Shown piece after piece: positions 1 through 6,676 of a stretch of 30,015 bases of DNA. The notes below the pieces were generated by a model that had not been told where the DNA came from, searched no databases, and was given only the letters and a program-made list of their open reading frames with translations. Position 1 is the first letter of the stretch, and the number at the start of each line of letters is the position of its first letter. The DNA comes from an uncultured Oscillospiraceae bacterium. Lineage in GTDB: Bacteria; Bacillota; Clostridia; Oscillospirales; Oscillospiraceae. Where the stretch lies: the NCBI GenBank assembly GCA_910588365.1, contig CAJUQS010000114.1:1-30015 (forward strand), read 5' to 3'. Position numbers and translations under genes: made by a program.

Positions 1-2759
1 ACCTGGTTGGCCTGGGCCAGCATGGCCTGGGCGGACTGCACCAGGATGTTGTTCTTCACGTAGCTCATCATCTCGGCGGCAACGTCGGTGTCGCGGATAG
101 CGGACTCGGCATCCTGGATGTTCTCCGCCATGACGCTCAGGTTGTTGGCGGTGTGGTCCAGACGGTTCTGGATCGCGCCCAGATCGCCGCGGACGCCGGA
201 GACGTAGTTGATGGCGTTCTTGACCACATCGATGGCGGCGGCGGCCCCCTCCTGGGTGCCGATGTCGATGCCGTCAATGCCCATAGCGGTGGTGTGCATG
301 TCGCTCAGGTTCACCCGCAGCTGGTTGTAGCTGTCGGAGGTGTCGCCGATCTGGAGAGTCAGGTTGTTGGCGAACGTGACGGTGGGGGTGGAGATGGTGC
401 CGTCCTCACCGGGCAGGGAGGACAGGGTGATGGTACCATCTGCGGCCACTTCGGCCACGCCGCCCTTGACCACAGCGGCAAAAGCATCGGCAAGGCTCTT
501 GGAGGTGGCGTTCTTGAAGTTGTCAACCTTGATAGCAATGGCGTCATCGGAAGCCTTGCCGTCAGGGCCCACAAACTCGTAGGTGTTGCCGCCGAACTTC
601 AGGGTCGCGCCCTCCTTGACCATGGCGGGGTCGAACTGGAACTTGGCAGTGGTCTTCTCGTCGCCGTAGGGGAAGTCAACCTTGATGGCCTCGACCTCGC
701 TGCCCTTGGCTGTGGAGGTGACAGTCACCTTGTTGCCCTGGGCGGCCACGGTATACTTGCCGGTGCCGTTCGCGCCCTCCTCCTTGTCCACCGCGTCCTT
801 CAAGGCCGCGGCGATATCGGCGGTGGAGGCGTTGGCGATGTCATCAATCACCACAGCCACATTCCGGCGGTCGGTGACATTGCGGGCGTCGCTGACGATC
901 TCATAGGTGTTGTCGCCGATCTGGATGGCAGTGCCGTAGGGGGTGTTCTTGTCGAAGCTGATCTCTGCGGAAGCGGCCTGCTTGGCGGTGGCGGCCTCAG
1001 CGGTGTACTCGGATTCGGCCATGCCGATGGGCTTGACAGAGATGGAGCTGATGTCGCCGGTAACGCCCTTGACACCCTCTGCGCCAGCCTTAGTAGACTC
1101 AATGGTCAGAGCACCAGCGTTGGCGCTGACCTTGAAATCATGCGTCGCAGCAGTGGTAGTGGAAGCTCCGAAGATCTTGTTGGCATCCACCTTCTTGCCG
1201 TCTACGTCCACCTTGACTTTGGAATCGGCACCGGTCAGCGCAGTCACAATGTTGTTCATAGTAGCTTCATAGTCCGCACCAATGACAAAATCCTTACCAG
1301 CCACCAGGGAGACATTGAACTCCTGCCCGTCGGACAGCTTGCCGCTGATCTTAAACTCATCACCGGCGGAGAAATTGTTGGTTCCCTTAGCGATGACATG
1401 CTTCTCGGCCACCGCAGTAGTAGCAGCACCAGCTGTTTCGGGTGTCTGAGACGCAACTGTGCTAATGACTTGATTATCGCGCTTCAATTGCATATTGGTG
1501 GCAGCGCACAAACCGCCGTTCTTGGCAACCAGCTGAAATCCGCCATCATTGGCCGCGCCGTCAGTGCCCTTCTTGTTGGCATTTACAGTGAACAGGTCGG
1601 AAACCTTGAGCTTGCTCTCATCAATACCGGTATCCGCATTGTCATCAAAGGAGGCGTTCATCAGCTTCTCAGCGACATTGGCGGTCAGGGTGGAAACCTT
1701 TCCGTCGGTACCCAGCATATCGGCGGTGATTTCAATTGTGGCGGAGAGGTCCTCGCCGTTGTTGCCCTTGAGGTTGAAGGTCAGCTTATCGCCCACCTGA
1801 ACATTGACGCCGTTGACGGAAGTAGTTGTGCCATTGGCAGAGAACAGGCCGTCCCAGCCGCCGCTGAAGCTCACAGTTCCGGCCACGCCAGCCTTGGAGT
1901 TCGTTGCATCTTCCGCGCCCAGAGCAATGGTCTGATCGGCGGTCTTGATGCTGGTCAGTTTTGCAACATCCTCAGTTCCCTCGGTCTTGGCGGTCAGCGT
2001 AACCTTGCTGCCATCCACAGACACATCGAAGCCGGAGGCAACAGAGCCATTCATGCCCAGAGCATTGGCGATGCTCTTCGCCTGCTCCTCAAGCGTAGCA
2101 CCAGTGAAGTGAGTAGAATCCGTGGTATCCGCACTGTAGTTCAGGGTAATATTGATTGCACCGCCGGCAACATCTTCTCCGGTGAAGGTAATCGTATCAC
2201 CCGTGCCGTGGAGGGTCTTCAGGTCCAGGGAGAAAGTGCCCTTAGTGCCTTTGCCGGCGACGCTATCCACATTGATGCCGTCCACAGTGGAGATGGTCTC
2301 ATACTCCACGGGGACCTTGGACAGCTGGCCGGACAGGCTCTTGCCGTCCAGGAGCTTGATGCCGTTGAAGTTGGCGGAGTCGGCGATGCGGTTGATTTCG
2401 CTCTTGAGGGAGGTGATCTCCTTCTGGAGGTTCAGGCGGTCAACCTCGTTGTCATAGGTGCCGTTGGCGGACTGGGTGGCAAGATAATCCATGCGGTTGA
2501 GCATGTCGTGGATCTCCTGCATGGCGCCCTCGGCGGTCTTCACCAGGCTGGTGCCGTCCTTGACGTTCTTCTGGGCGGCGTTCAGGCCGGTGATCTGGGC
2601 GCGCATCTTCTCGGAGATGGCGAGGCCGGCGGCGTCGTCGCCGGCGCGGTTGATCTTGTAGCCGGAGGACAGCTTCTCCAGGTTCTTGCTCAGCGCGCTG
2701 GTGTTGTTGTTGTAGTTGCGGTAGGCGTTCATCGCCATGATATTGTGCTGAATACGCAT
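1..2759 (-). CDS. hag: Flagellin, unusually long, 3' end cut by window
   Basis: Structural subunit of the flagellar filament, exported by the flagellar type III apparatus. The start is the ATG at 2757-2759, 7 nt after an AAGGAG ribosome binding site (2767-2772). The N-terminus begins MRIQHNIMAMNAYRN and continues with the conserved D0/D1 features LSSGYKINRAGDDAAGLAIS and later NGTYDNEVDRLNLQKEI. The C-terminal D1/D0 part (GVRGDLGAIQNRLDHTANNL, then EMMSYVKNNILVQSAQAML) runs to the window edge, so only about the last ten residues are missing. About 919 codons are visible, against roughly 275-500 residues in common flagellins. The extra length is a Thr/Ala/Gly/Val-rich middle domain (about residues 170-800) that should be surface exposed. 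The reading frame looks open where I translated it. It is transcribed from a sigmaD-like promoter and convergent to nothing visible here. The family call is very secure; the size is the odd feature. Confidence 0.95.
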   Translation of the reverse strand, partial: MRIQHNIMAMNAYRNYNNNTSALSKNLEKLSSGYKINRAGDDAAGLAISEKMRAQITGLNAAQKNVKDGTSLVKTAEGAMQEIHDMLNRMDYLATQSANGTYDNEVDRLNLQKEITSLKSEINRIADSANFNGIKLLDGKSLSGQLSKVPVEYETISTVDGINVDSVAGKGTKGTFSLDLKTLHGTGDTITFTGEDVAGGAINITLNYSADTTDSTHFTGATLEEQAKSIANALGMNGSVASGFDVSVDGSKVTLTAKTEGTEDVAKLTSIKTADQTIALGAEDATNSKAGVAGTVSFSGGWDGLFSANGTTTSVNGVNVQVGDKLTFNLKGNNGEDLSATIEITADMLGTDGKVSTLTANVAEKLMNASFDDNADTGIDESKLKVSDLFTVNANKKGTDGAANDGGFQLVAKNGGLCAATNMQLKRDNQVISTVASQTPETAGAATTAVAEKHVIAKGTNNFSAGDEFKISGKLSDGQEFNVSLVAGKDFVIGADYEATMNNIVTALTGADSKVKVDVDGKKVDANKIFGASTTTAATHDFKVSANAGALTIESTKAGAEGVKGVTGDISSISVKPIGMAESEYTAEAATAKQAASAEISFDKNTPYGTAIQIGDNTYEIVSDARNVTDRRNVAVVIDDIANASTADIAAALKDAVDKEEGANGTGKYTVAAQGNKVTVTSTAKGSEVEAIKVDFPYGDEKTTAKFQFDPAMVKEGATLKFGGNTYEFVGPDGKASDDAIAIKVDNFKNATSKSLADAFAAVVKGGVAEVAADGTITLSSLPGEDGTISTPTVTFANNLTLQIGDTSDSYNQLRVNLSDMHTTAMGIDGIDIGTQEGAAAAIDVVKNAINYVSGVRGDLGAIQNRLDHTANNLSVMAENIQDAESAIRDTDVAAEMMSYVKNNILVQSAQAMLAQANQ

Positions 2760-2766
2760 AATTTAT

Positions 2767-2826
2767 CTCCTTAATATTTTTACGGACGATTCCTTTCGTC
2801 CGTCCTGTTGGGAAACGCGGTTTCCC
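2767..2826 (-). promoter_or_regulatory. Flagellin leader hairpins, candidate CsrA target
   Basis: In the mRNA, a perfect 7-bp stem CGGACGA/TCGTCCG (2783-2789 with 2796-2802) presents the loop AAGGAA. It lies 10 nt upstream of the real ribosome binding site AAGGAG (2767-2772). A second perfect 7-bp hairpin, GGGAAAC/GTTTCCC, lies just upstream (2810-2826). One GGA in a hairpin loop plus one at the Shine-Dalgarno is the layout of the two CsrA sites in the Bacillus subtilis hag leader. The hairpins are seen directly; CsrA binding is inferred, and csrA and fliW are not in the window. Confidence 0.5.
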
Positions 2827-2953
2827 GGGGTGTGCGCCGCCTGTCCGCACCGCTCCGGAACTGGCGGGACTGGGGCGCGGGGACTATTTCAACCGGCTTG
2901 CGCGGGCCGGGTGAAACCAGCTTACACAGCTTTCCAACCTGTGTTCACTAACC

Positions 2954-2980
2954 ATATCGTCCCTGTTCTGTGAAAATTAA
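2954..2980 (-). promoter_or_regulatory. SigmaD/sigma28-like promoter of flagellin
   Basis: On the minus strand TTAA (2977-2980), a 15-nt spacer and GACGATAT (2954-2961) match the sigma28/sigmaD consensus TAAA-N15-GCCGATAT at 10 of 12 positions with exact spacing. Transcription would start near 2947, giving a leader of about 190 nt. Sigma28 promoters are the normal drivers of flagellin genes. Confidence 0.8.
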
Positions 2981-3028
2981 GTGTTCTTTCAAAATTTCCC
3001 CTGAAATCTTTCTGACCGCCGGGCAGGA

Positions 3029-3068
3029 GAAAAGCCGGACCGCACCCCGCCCGGGGTACGGTCCGGCT
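3029..3068 (-). terminator. Intrinsic terminator of the thi operon
   Basis: Just after the ThiZ-like stop codon the minus strand forms a long GC stem, AGCCGGACCG (3059-3068 side) pairing with CGGTCCGGCT (3033-3042), extended by an inner GGGG/CCCC pairing and followed by a short TTTT run. It separates the transporter operon from the flagellin promoter downstream. Confidence 0.75.
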
Positions 3069-3071
3069 CCA

Positions 3072-3824
3072 TTATGCCTCCAGAAGCGCCAGAATCTGCC
3101 GTTTATAGGCCAAAAACTCCCCGCTCAGGGAGAAGGACAGGTCCCTGGGCCTGGGCGGGTCCACCCGGATCTCCGCCGCGATCCGGCCGGGCCGGCCGGA
3201 GAGGACGCACACGCGGTCGGAGAGCAGGATCGCCTCGTCGATGTCGTGGGTGATAAACAGGGTGGTCAGCCTCAGCTGGTCCATCATCTCCATGTACCAG
3301 CGGTGGATCTCCCGCTTGGTCAGCGCGTCCAGGGCGGAGAAGGGCTCGTCCAGCAGCGCCACCCCCCGGGCCCCCAGGAACGTGCGCAGCAGGGCGGCCC
3401 GCTGGCGCATACCGCCGGAGAGCTGGGCGGGGTACTTGTCCTCGGTCCCCTCCAGCCCGAACTGGGGGAAGTAGGACAGGGCCCGCTCCCGGGCCTCCCG
3501 GGCCCTCACGCCCCGGATGACCAGGGGCAGGGCGGCGTTGTCGGGGATCTTCTTGTGGGGGAGCAGCAGGTCCCGCTGGAGCATGTAGCTGATCTTCCCC
3601 GGTGTGCCGGTGACGTCCTCGCCAAAGAGGAGCACCCGCCCCTCCTCCGGCCGCTCCAGGCCGGACAGGGAGTGGAACAGGGTGGTCTTCCCCGCCCCGC
3701 TGATCCCCAGCAGGCACACCAGCTCCCCCTGTTCCAGGCGGAGGGACACGTCCTGGATCACGGTCCGTCCGCCGTAGGACTTGGTTACATGCTCCGCCCG
3801 GAGGGCGGCCTCGGGACCGCTCAT
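3072..3824 (-). CDS. thiZ: ABC transporter ATP-binding protein, ThiZ-like
   Basis: Cytoplasmic ATPase (250 aa) of an ABC importer of the nitrate/sulfonate/taurine/pyrimidine-precursor class. Visible motifs: Walker A GISGAGKT (residues 40-47), Q-loop Q83, signature LSGGMRQR (135-142), Walker B ALLDEPF followed by the D-loop SALD, and the switch histidine in ITHD. Its start codon overlaps the stop of the upstream binding-protein gene (ATGA at 3821-3824) and has no strong ribosome binding site of its own, so it is probably translationally coupled. It is the last gene of a four-gene operon under a TPP riboswitch. That context, more than its own sequence, argues for thiamine-pyrimidine (HMP or formylaminopyrimidine) transport. 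The ATPase call is certain; the substrate is inferred. Confidence 0.9.
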   Translation of the reverse strand: MSGPEAALRAEHVTKSYGGRTVIQDVSLRLEQGELVCLLGISGAGKTTLFHSLSGLERPEEGRVLLFGEDVTGTPGKISYMLQRDLLLPHKKIPDNAALPLVIRGVRAREARERALSYFPQFGLEGTEDKYPAQLSGGMRQRAALLRTFLGARGVALLDEPFSALDALTKREIHRWYMEMMDQLRLTTLFITHDIDEAILLSDRVCVLSGRPGRIAAEIRVDPPRPRDLSFSLSGEFLAYKRQILALLEA

Positions 3825-4828
3825 TGGGGCAGGTAGTCGTTGGAGAAGCCGGTATTGTCCGGGATGGGCCGCTCCAGCAGGTTGTTGTCATTGAGCCAGC
3901 GGTAGAAGGCGTTCCAGCGGGCGGGATCGATATATCCCCAACGGGACTCCTCCGCCTTGTACTGGCCTGAGATCCACGCCTGGCTCTCCTTCACCAGCGC
4001 CTCGCTGCCGGACAGGGAGCCGGTGTCATCCCCGTCAATGAGCATCCGGGCGGCCTCCTCGGGGTGCTCGATGGCGTACTCGTAGCCCCGGGCGGCGGCG
4101 GCGAGGAAGGCCTTGGCCGTGTCCGGGTGCTCCTCCAGGAAGGCGTTGTTGGCGATGAGAATAGGCGTGTAGTAGTCGAAGACCGGGTCGATGTCCTTGA
4201 AATAGAAGTAATCGAAGTCCAGGCCGGCCAGCCTGGCGGAGATGCCGCCCCAGCCGTAGAAGATCCAGATGGCGTCGGTCTGCTTCTCCCGCAGGGCCCC
4301 GGCCTCGTCCGCGATGTTGTTGGGGATGATCGTCACCTCACCGAAGTCCCCGCCGTCCGCAGTGACCACCCGCTCCATCATGGCCAGCTCCGCGGGGGTG
4401 TTCCAGGCGGAGTAGGTGTGTCCGGCCAGACCGGCGGGCCGGTCCATGCCCTCCCCGGCCCGGGAGATGATGCCGGAGGTGTTGTGCTGGAGCAGGGCGG
4501 CCACCGCCGTCACCTCCAGGGGCGTTTGCAGGGCAAAGGCGGAGGCGATGGAGTCCTGGGCCGTGACGGCGAACTCCGTCTGTCCGGCGGCGCAGATGGC
4601 CGCGGCACCGTCCTCCGGGGGCTGGACGATGGTGAGCTTCAGCCCGGCCTCCTCAAACCAGCCCTGGGCCTGGGCCGCGTAGAGACCGGTGAAGTTGGTG
4701 TTGGGCGTCCAGTCCAGGCAGAGCGTCACCTCCGTCAGCCCGCCCGCCTCCCCGCCGCCGCAGGCGGCGAGGGACAGCGCCAGCAGAAGCGCCAGTACCA
4801 GCGCTACCAGTTTTTTCGTGTATTTCAT
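3821..4828 (-). CDS. thiY: ABC substrate-binding lipoprotein, ThiY/NMT1-like
   Basis: Extracytoplasmic solute-binding lipoprotein (335 aa) of the NMT1/THI5-like family, which binds the pyrimidine precursor of thiamine in ThiXYZ systems. The N-terminus has a charged start, a hydrophobic run and a lipobox (LSLAACGG), so it should be lipid-anchored. Family features follow: LDWTPNTNFTGLYAAQAQGWFEE near the mature N-terminus and a TPEEL-like region (NTPAELAMMERVV). I chose the ATG at 4826-4828 because GGAG lies 6 nt upstream; an in-frame TTG at 4840 overlaps that binding site and is unlikely. It overlaps the ATPase gene by 4 nt. A 121-nt gap carrying a hairpin repeat separates it from the upstream permease gene. 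Binding of a thiamine precursor rather than a sulfonate is inferred from the riboswitch and the thiamine-binding neighbour. Confidence 0.88.
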   Translation of the reverse strand: MKYTKKLVALVLALLLALSLAACGGGEAGGLTEVTLCLDWTPNTNFTGLYAAQAQGWFEEAGLKLTIVQPPEDGAAAICAAGQTEFAVTAQDSIASAFALQTPLEVTAVAALLQHNTSGIISRAGEGMDRPAGLAGHTYSAWNTPAELAMMERVVTADGGDFGEVTIIPNNIADEAGALREKQTDAIWIFYGWGGISARLAGLDFDYFYFKDIDPVFDYYTPILIANNAFLEEHPDTAKAFLAAAARGYEYAIEHPEEAARMLIDGDDTGSLSGSEALVKESQAWISGQYKAEESRWGYIDPARWNAFYRWLNDNNLLERPIPDNTGFSNDYLPQ

Positions 4829-4903
4829 ATTCGTCTCCAATCAGAACCGCGCCCCGTCACCGTGCGCAAGCCTTGGATGCGCACCTGTGACAGAGCGCAT
4901 AAA

Positions 4904-4944
4904 GGTTTCTTTTTGATTCTTTTTCTTTTCAAAGAAAAAGAATG
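4904..4944 (+). repeat. Dispersed hairpin repeat, copy A
   Basis: A perfect 13-bp inverted repeat, ATTCTTTTTCTTT (4916-4928) and AAAGAAAAAGAAT (4931-4943), with a 2-nt loop, preceded by GGTTTCTTTTTG. It lies inside the thi operon between the permease and binding-protein genes. Related copies occur at 6071-6109, 25211-25258 and 27300-27335. Confidence 0.8.
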
Positions 4945-4949
4945 ATCAC

Positions 4950-5729
4950 CTAATCATTCCGCTCGATCTTCTCGAACTTCTCCCAGGGGCAGGCCCGGCG
5001 GCGCAGGAGGGTGACCAGGGCCATGAGCAGCAGGCTCACCGCCACGATGACCAGGATCACGGCGAACATCTTGTCAAAGGCGTAGGCCTTCTTCACCCGG
5101 GTCATGTACACGCCCAGGCCCTCGAAGCCCCCCAGCCACTCGGAGATCACCGCGCCCACCACCGCGTAGGACACGCTGACCCGGAGTCCGGAGAAGAAGT
5201 GGCTCAGCGCGGAGGGGAACTCCAGGTGCCGGAAGATCTGCCAGCGGGTGGCGCCCATGGAGCGCAGCAGGCCGGCGGCGGCCCTGTCGGTGCTGGCGTA
5301 GCCCTCCAGCAGGCTCACCGCGATGGGGAAAAAGGTGGTCAGCGCCACCAGGGTCACCTTGGGCGCCATGCCGAAGCCCATCCACAGCACCAGCAGGGGC
5401 GCGATGGCGATGGTGGGGATGGTCTGGGTGATGACCAGCAGGGGATACAGCGCCCGGTACAGGGGCCGGACCCAGTGCATCAGCGTAGCCAGCGCCAGTG
5501 CCAGCGCCACCCCCAGCCCCAGGCCCCAGGCCGCCTCCAGCAGCGTGACCCAGGCGTTCTCCGCCAGCACAGGGAGGTCCGCCGCCAGGGCGCGGCACAC
5601 CTGGACGGGGGAGGGCAGCATGAACGCAGGCACCAGTCCGCCCTCCGACGCCCCCAGCCACAGCAGCACCACCACCGCCAGGGCGGCCGCTGCCGGGAGC
5701 TTACTGGTGATGCCTGACGACTTTTTCAT
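4950..5729 (-). CDS. thiX: ABC transporter permease, ThiX-like
   Basis: Inner-membrane permease (259 aa) of the BPD_transp_1 family, partner of the ATPase and binding lipoprotein downstream. About six hydrophobic segments are visible, starting with LPAAAALAVVVLLWLGAS. The cytoplasmic EAA coupling loop is recognisable as MGATRWQIFRHLEFPSALSH in the second half. The ATG at 5727-5729 is taken as the start; an adjacent in-frame TTG (5730-5732) is possible, and both lie behind AAGGTG. The gene overlaps the 3' end of the upstream thiamine-binding gene by 29 nt, which suggests translational coupling. Together the four genes form an importer for thiamine or its pyrimidine moiety. The permease call is secure. 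Confidence 0.9.
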   Translation of the reverse strand: MKKSSGITSKLPAAAALAVVVLLWLGASEGGLVPAFMLPSPVQVCRALAADLPVLAENAWVTLLEAAWGLGLGVALALALATLMHWVRPLYRALYPLLVITQTIPTIAIAPLLVLWMGFGMAPKVTLVALTTFFPIAVSLLEGYASTDRAAAGLLRSMGATRWQIFRHLEFPSALSHFFSGLRVSVSYAVVGAVISEWLGGFEGLGVYMTRVKKAYAFDKMFAVILVIVAVSLLLMALVTLLRRRACPWEKFEKIERND

Positions 5730-6000
5730 CAATGGTCAGCACCTTGCCCTTCGGGCGCCAGATCAGCTTCATGTAGGCCGAGGTCTTCTCGCTGCCCGCC
5801 CTGGCGGCCACCTGCATACAGTTCTCCGCGATCTCCATCAGCTGGTGGAGGTCATCCCCCTCGATGGCAGTCTCGCTGGGGCCTACGTAGTAGTGCAGGC
5901 CTGTGGAGCGGATGTAGTCGATGACCTCGTCCACGATGCGGGTCACCTCCCGGTCGTCCTGGACGCCGGGCAGGATCTGGATGGAAAGATTTGCTTTCAT
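5701..6000 (-). CDS. MTH1187/YkoF-family thiamine-binding protein
   Basis: Small cytoplasmic protein (99 aa) of the thiamine-binding MTH1187/YkoF-like family (ferredoxin-like fold). Family features: an N-terminal beta strand ANLSIQILPG, a helix with VTRIVDEVIDYIRSTGL, then the ligand-pocket segment YYVGPSETAIEGD and a helix containing LHQLMEIAENC. The start is the ATG at 5998-6000, with GGAGGA placed 7 nt upstream. It is the first gene after the TPP riboswitch terminator and overlaps the permease gene. Relatives bind thiamine or hydroxymethylpyrimidine and commonly sit beside ThiXYZ-type transporters; they may act as a substrate-handling or sensing protein. Family assignment is good; the precise role is not established. 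Confidence 0.85.
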   Translation of the reverse strand: MKANLSIQILPGVQDDREVTRIVDEVIDYIRSTGLHYYVGPSETAIEGDDLHQLMEIAENCMQVAARAGSEKTSAYMKLIWRPKGKVLTIDEKVVRHHQ

Positions 6001-6014
6001 GACTGGTTCCTCCG

Positions 6015-6068
6015 AAAAATAAAAATACCAGAACATCCGCCAAGTAAGCCACGCGGACGCTCTGGTAT
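6015..6068 (-). terminator. Riboswitch-controlled intrinsic terminator
   Basis: On the minus strand ATACCAGA-GCGTCCGC (6053-6068) pairs with GCGGATGT-TCTGGTAT (6025-6040), a 16-bp stem with one mismatch/wobble, followed by TTTTTATTTTT. It lies between the TPP aptamer and the ribosome binding site of the first thi gene. That is the position expected of the expression platform: TPP bound means termination. Confidence 0.85.
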
Positions 6069-6070
6069 CC

Positions 6071-6109
6071 ATTCCTTTTACTTGAAAGAGAAAAGAATCA
6101 AAAAGGACC
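6071..6109 (-). repeat. Dispersed hairpin repeat, copy B
   Basis: Read on the minus strand: GGTCCTTTTTGATTC, then TTTTCTCTTTCAAG, then TAAAAGGAATGG. This is the same order as copy A, with imperfect stem arms. It lies in the thi leader between the TPP aptamer and the terminator, so it may take part in the riboswitch expression platform or simply be an insertion tolerated there. Confidence 0.65.
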
Positions 6110-6209
6110 TTGCATTCGCTCCCGCTTTCGCGCGGTACCTGCATTCCCGCACGGCAACGAAAGCACAGCTCCTCCTGACGCCAATCTCTCAAGGCAAAGA
6201 TGCAACAGA

Positions 6210-6300
6210 TGCTACTCCCTACGCTGGCATTATCCAACAGGTTCAAAGGGTCAAAGGCCAAATCGCCTTACTCTCAGCTGCGCGGCAGCCCCCCTGGCTA
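6210..6300 (-). ncRNA. TPP (THI element) riboswitch aptamer
   Basis: On the minus strand the conserved blocks appear in order. The 5' side of P1/P2 is GGGGGGCTGCC (near 6288-6298). CTGAGAG of P3 is at 6271-6277. ACCCTTTGAACCTG is at 6238-6251. GGATAATGCCAGCGTAGGGA is at 6216-6235. These are the hallmark TPP-binding sequences. About 145 nt separate the aptamer from the terminator, longer than in a compact platform, partly because of repeat copy B. It controls the four downstream thi transport genes. Confidence 0.95.
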
Positions 6301-6341
6301 TCAACTTGTCATTTGTTCCGGGACGGTTTCCCGTCCAGATG

Positions 6342-6370
6342 AGTATAGCGCCTTTTTGCGGGAAATGCAA
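6342..6370 (-). promoter_or_regulatory. SigmaA-type promoter of the thi operon
   Basis: On the minus strand TTGCAT (6365-6370), a 17-nt spacer and TATACT (6342-6347) lie about 40 nt upstream of the TPP aptamer, so the transcript would begin just before the riboswitch. The segment from 6371 to 6596 shows no gene or convincing structure beyond a small GGAGAC/GTCTCC hairpin at 6565-6583. Confidence 0.7.
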
Positions 6371-6596
6371 GGGCCTTCACAAAAAAATTCCCATCATACC
6401 GTGTTGGCTCTCTTTGCCCAGCGAAAAACTTCCCAGTCCATCCAGTATCCTGTGGTTATGAGGATAGGTTCTAATTTTATCCCCTTAAAAAGCCTGTTTT
6501 TTAGTGATCTTTTACAAAAATGTTTTCGTCCAACAAACAATGCAGCCACAATTGTCCCTTTGTTGGAGACGCTCGCAGTCTCCTCCAAGAACGCAA

Positions 6597-6625
6597 TTGA
6601 CACAGCCTTATTATTATATTATACT
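6597..6625 (+). promoter_or_regulatory. SigmaA-type promoter of the lyase-TRAP operon
   Basis: TTGACA (6597-6602), a 17-nt spacer and TATACT (6620-6625) form a near-consensus promoter about 50 nt upstream of the CyuA-like gene. The AT-rich segment 6626-6660 between promoter and ribosome binding site is a natural place for a regulator such as the GntR protein encoded at the far end, but I see no clear operator palindrome. Confidence 0.8.
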
Positions 6626-6676
6626 ATTATCGTAATATCATACAAATATACAAATTGTTTCAAGGGAGGAAATGCC

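Noticed and set aside
153..2774. A very long open frame on the plus strand (873 codons) opposite the flagellin
   Set aside because: It is the antisense frame of a GC-rich gene with strong codon bias; the low-complexity His/Gly/Val-rich translation matches no protein, while the minus strand is unmistakable flagellin.
6565..6583. GGAGAC/GTCTCC hairpin upstream of the CyuA-like gene as a terminator or riboswitch part
   Set aside because: The stem is only 6 bp, has no T-run and lies upstream of the promoter, so it would not be in the transcript.
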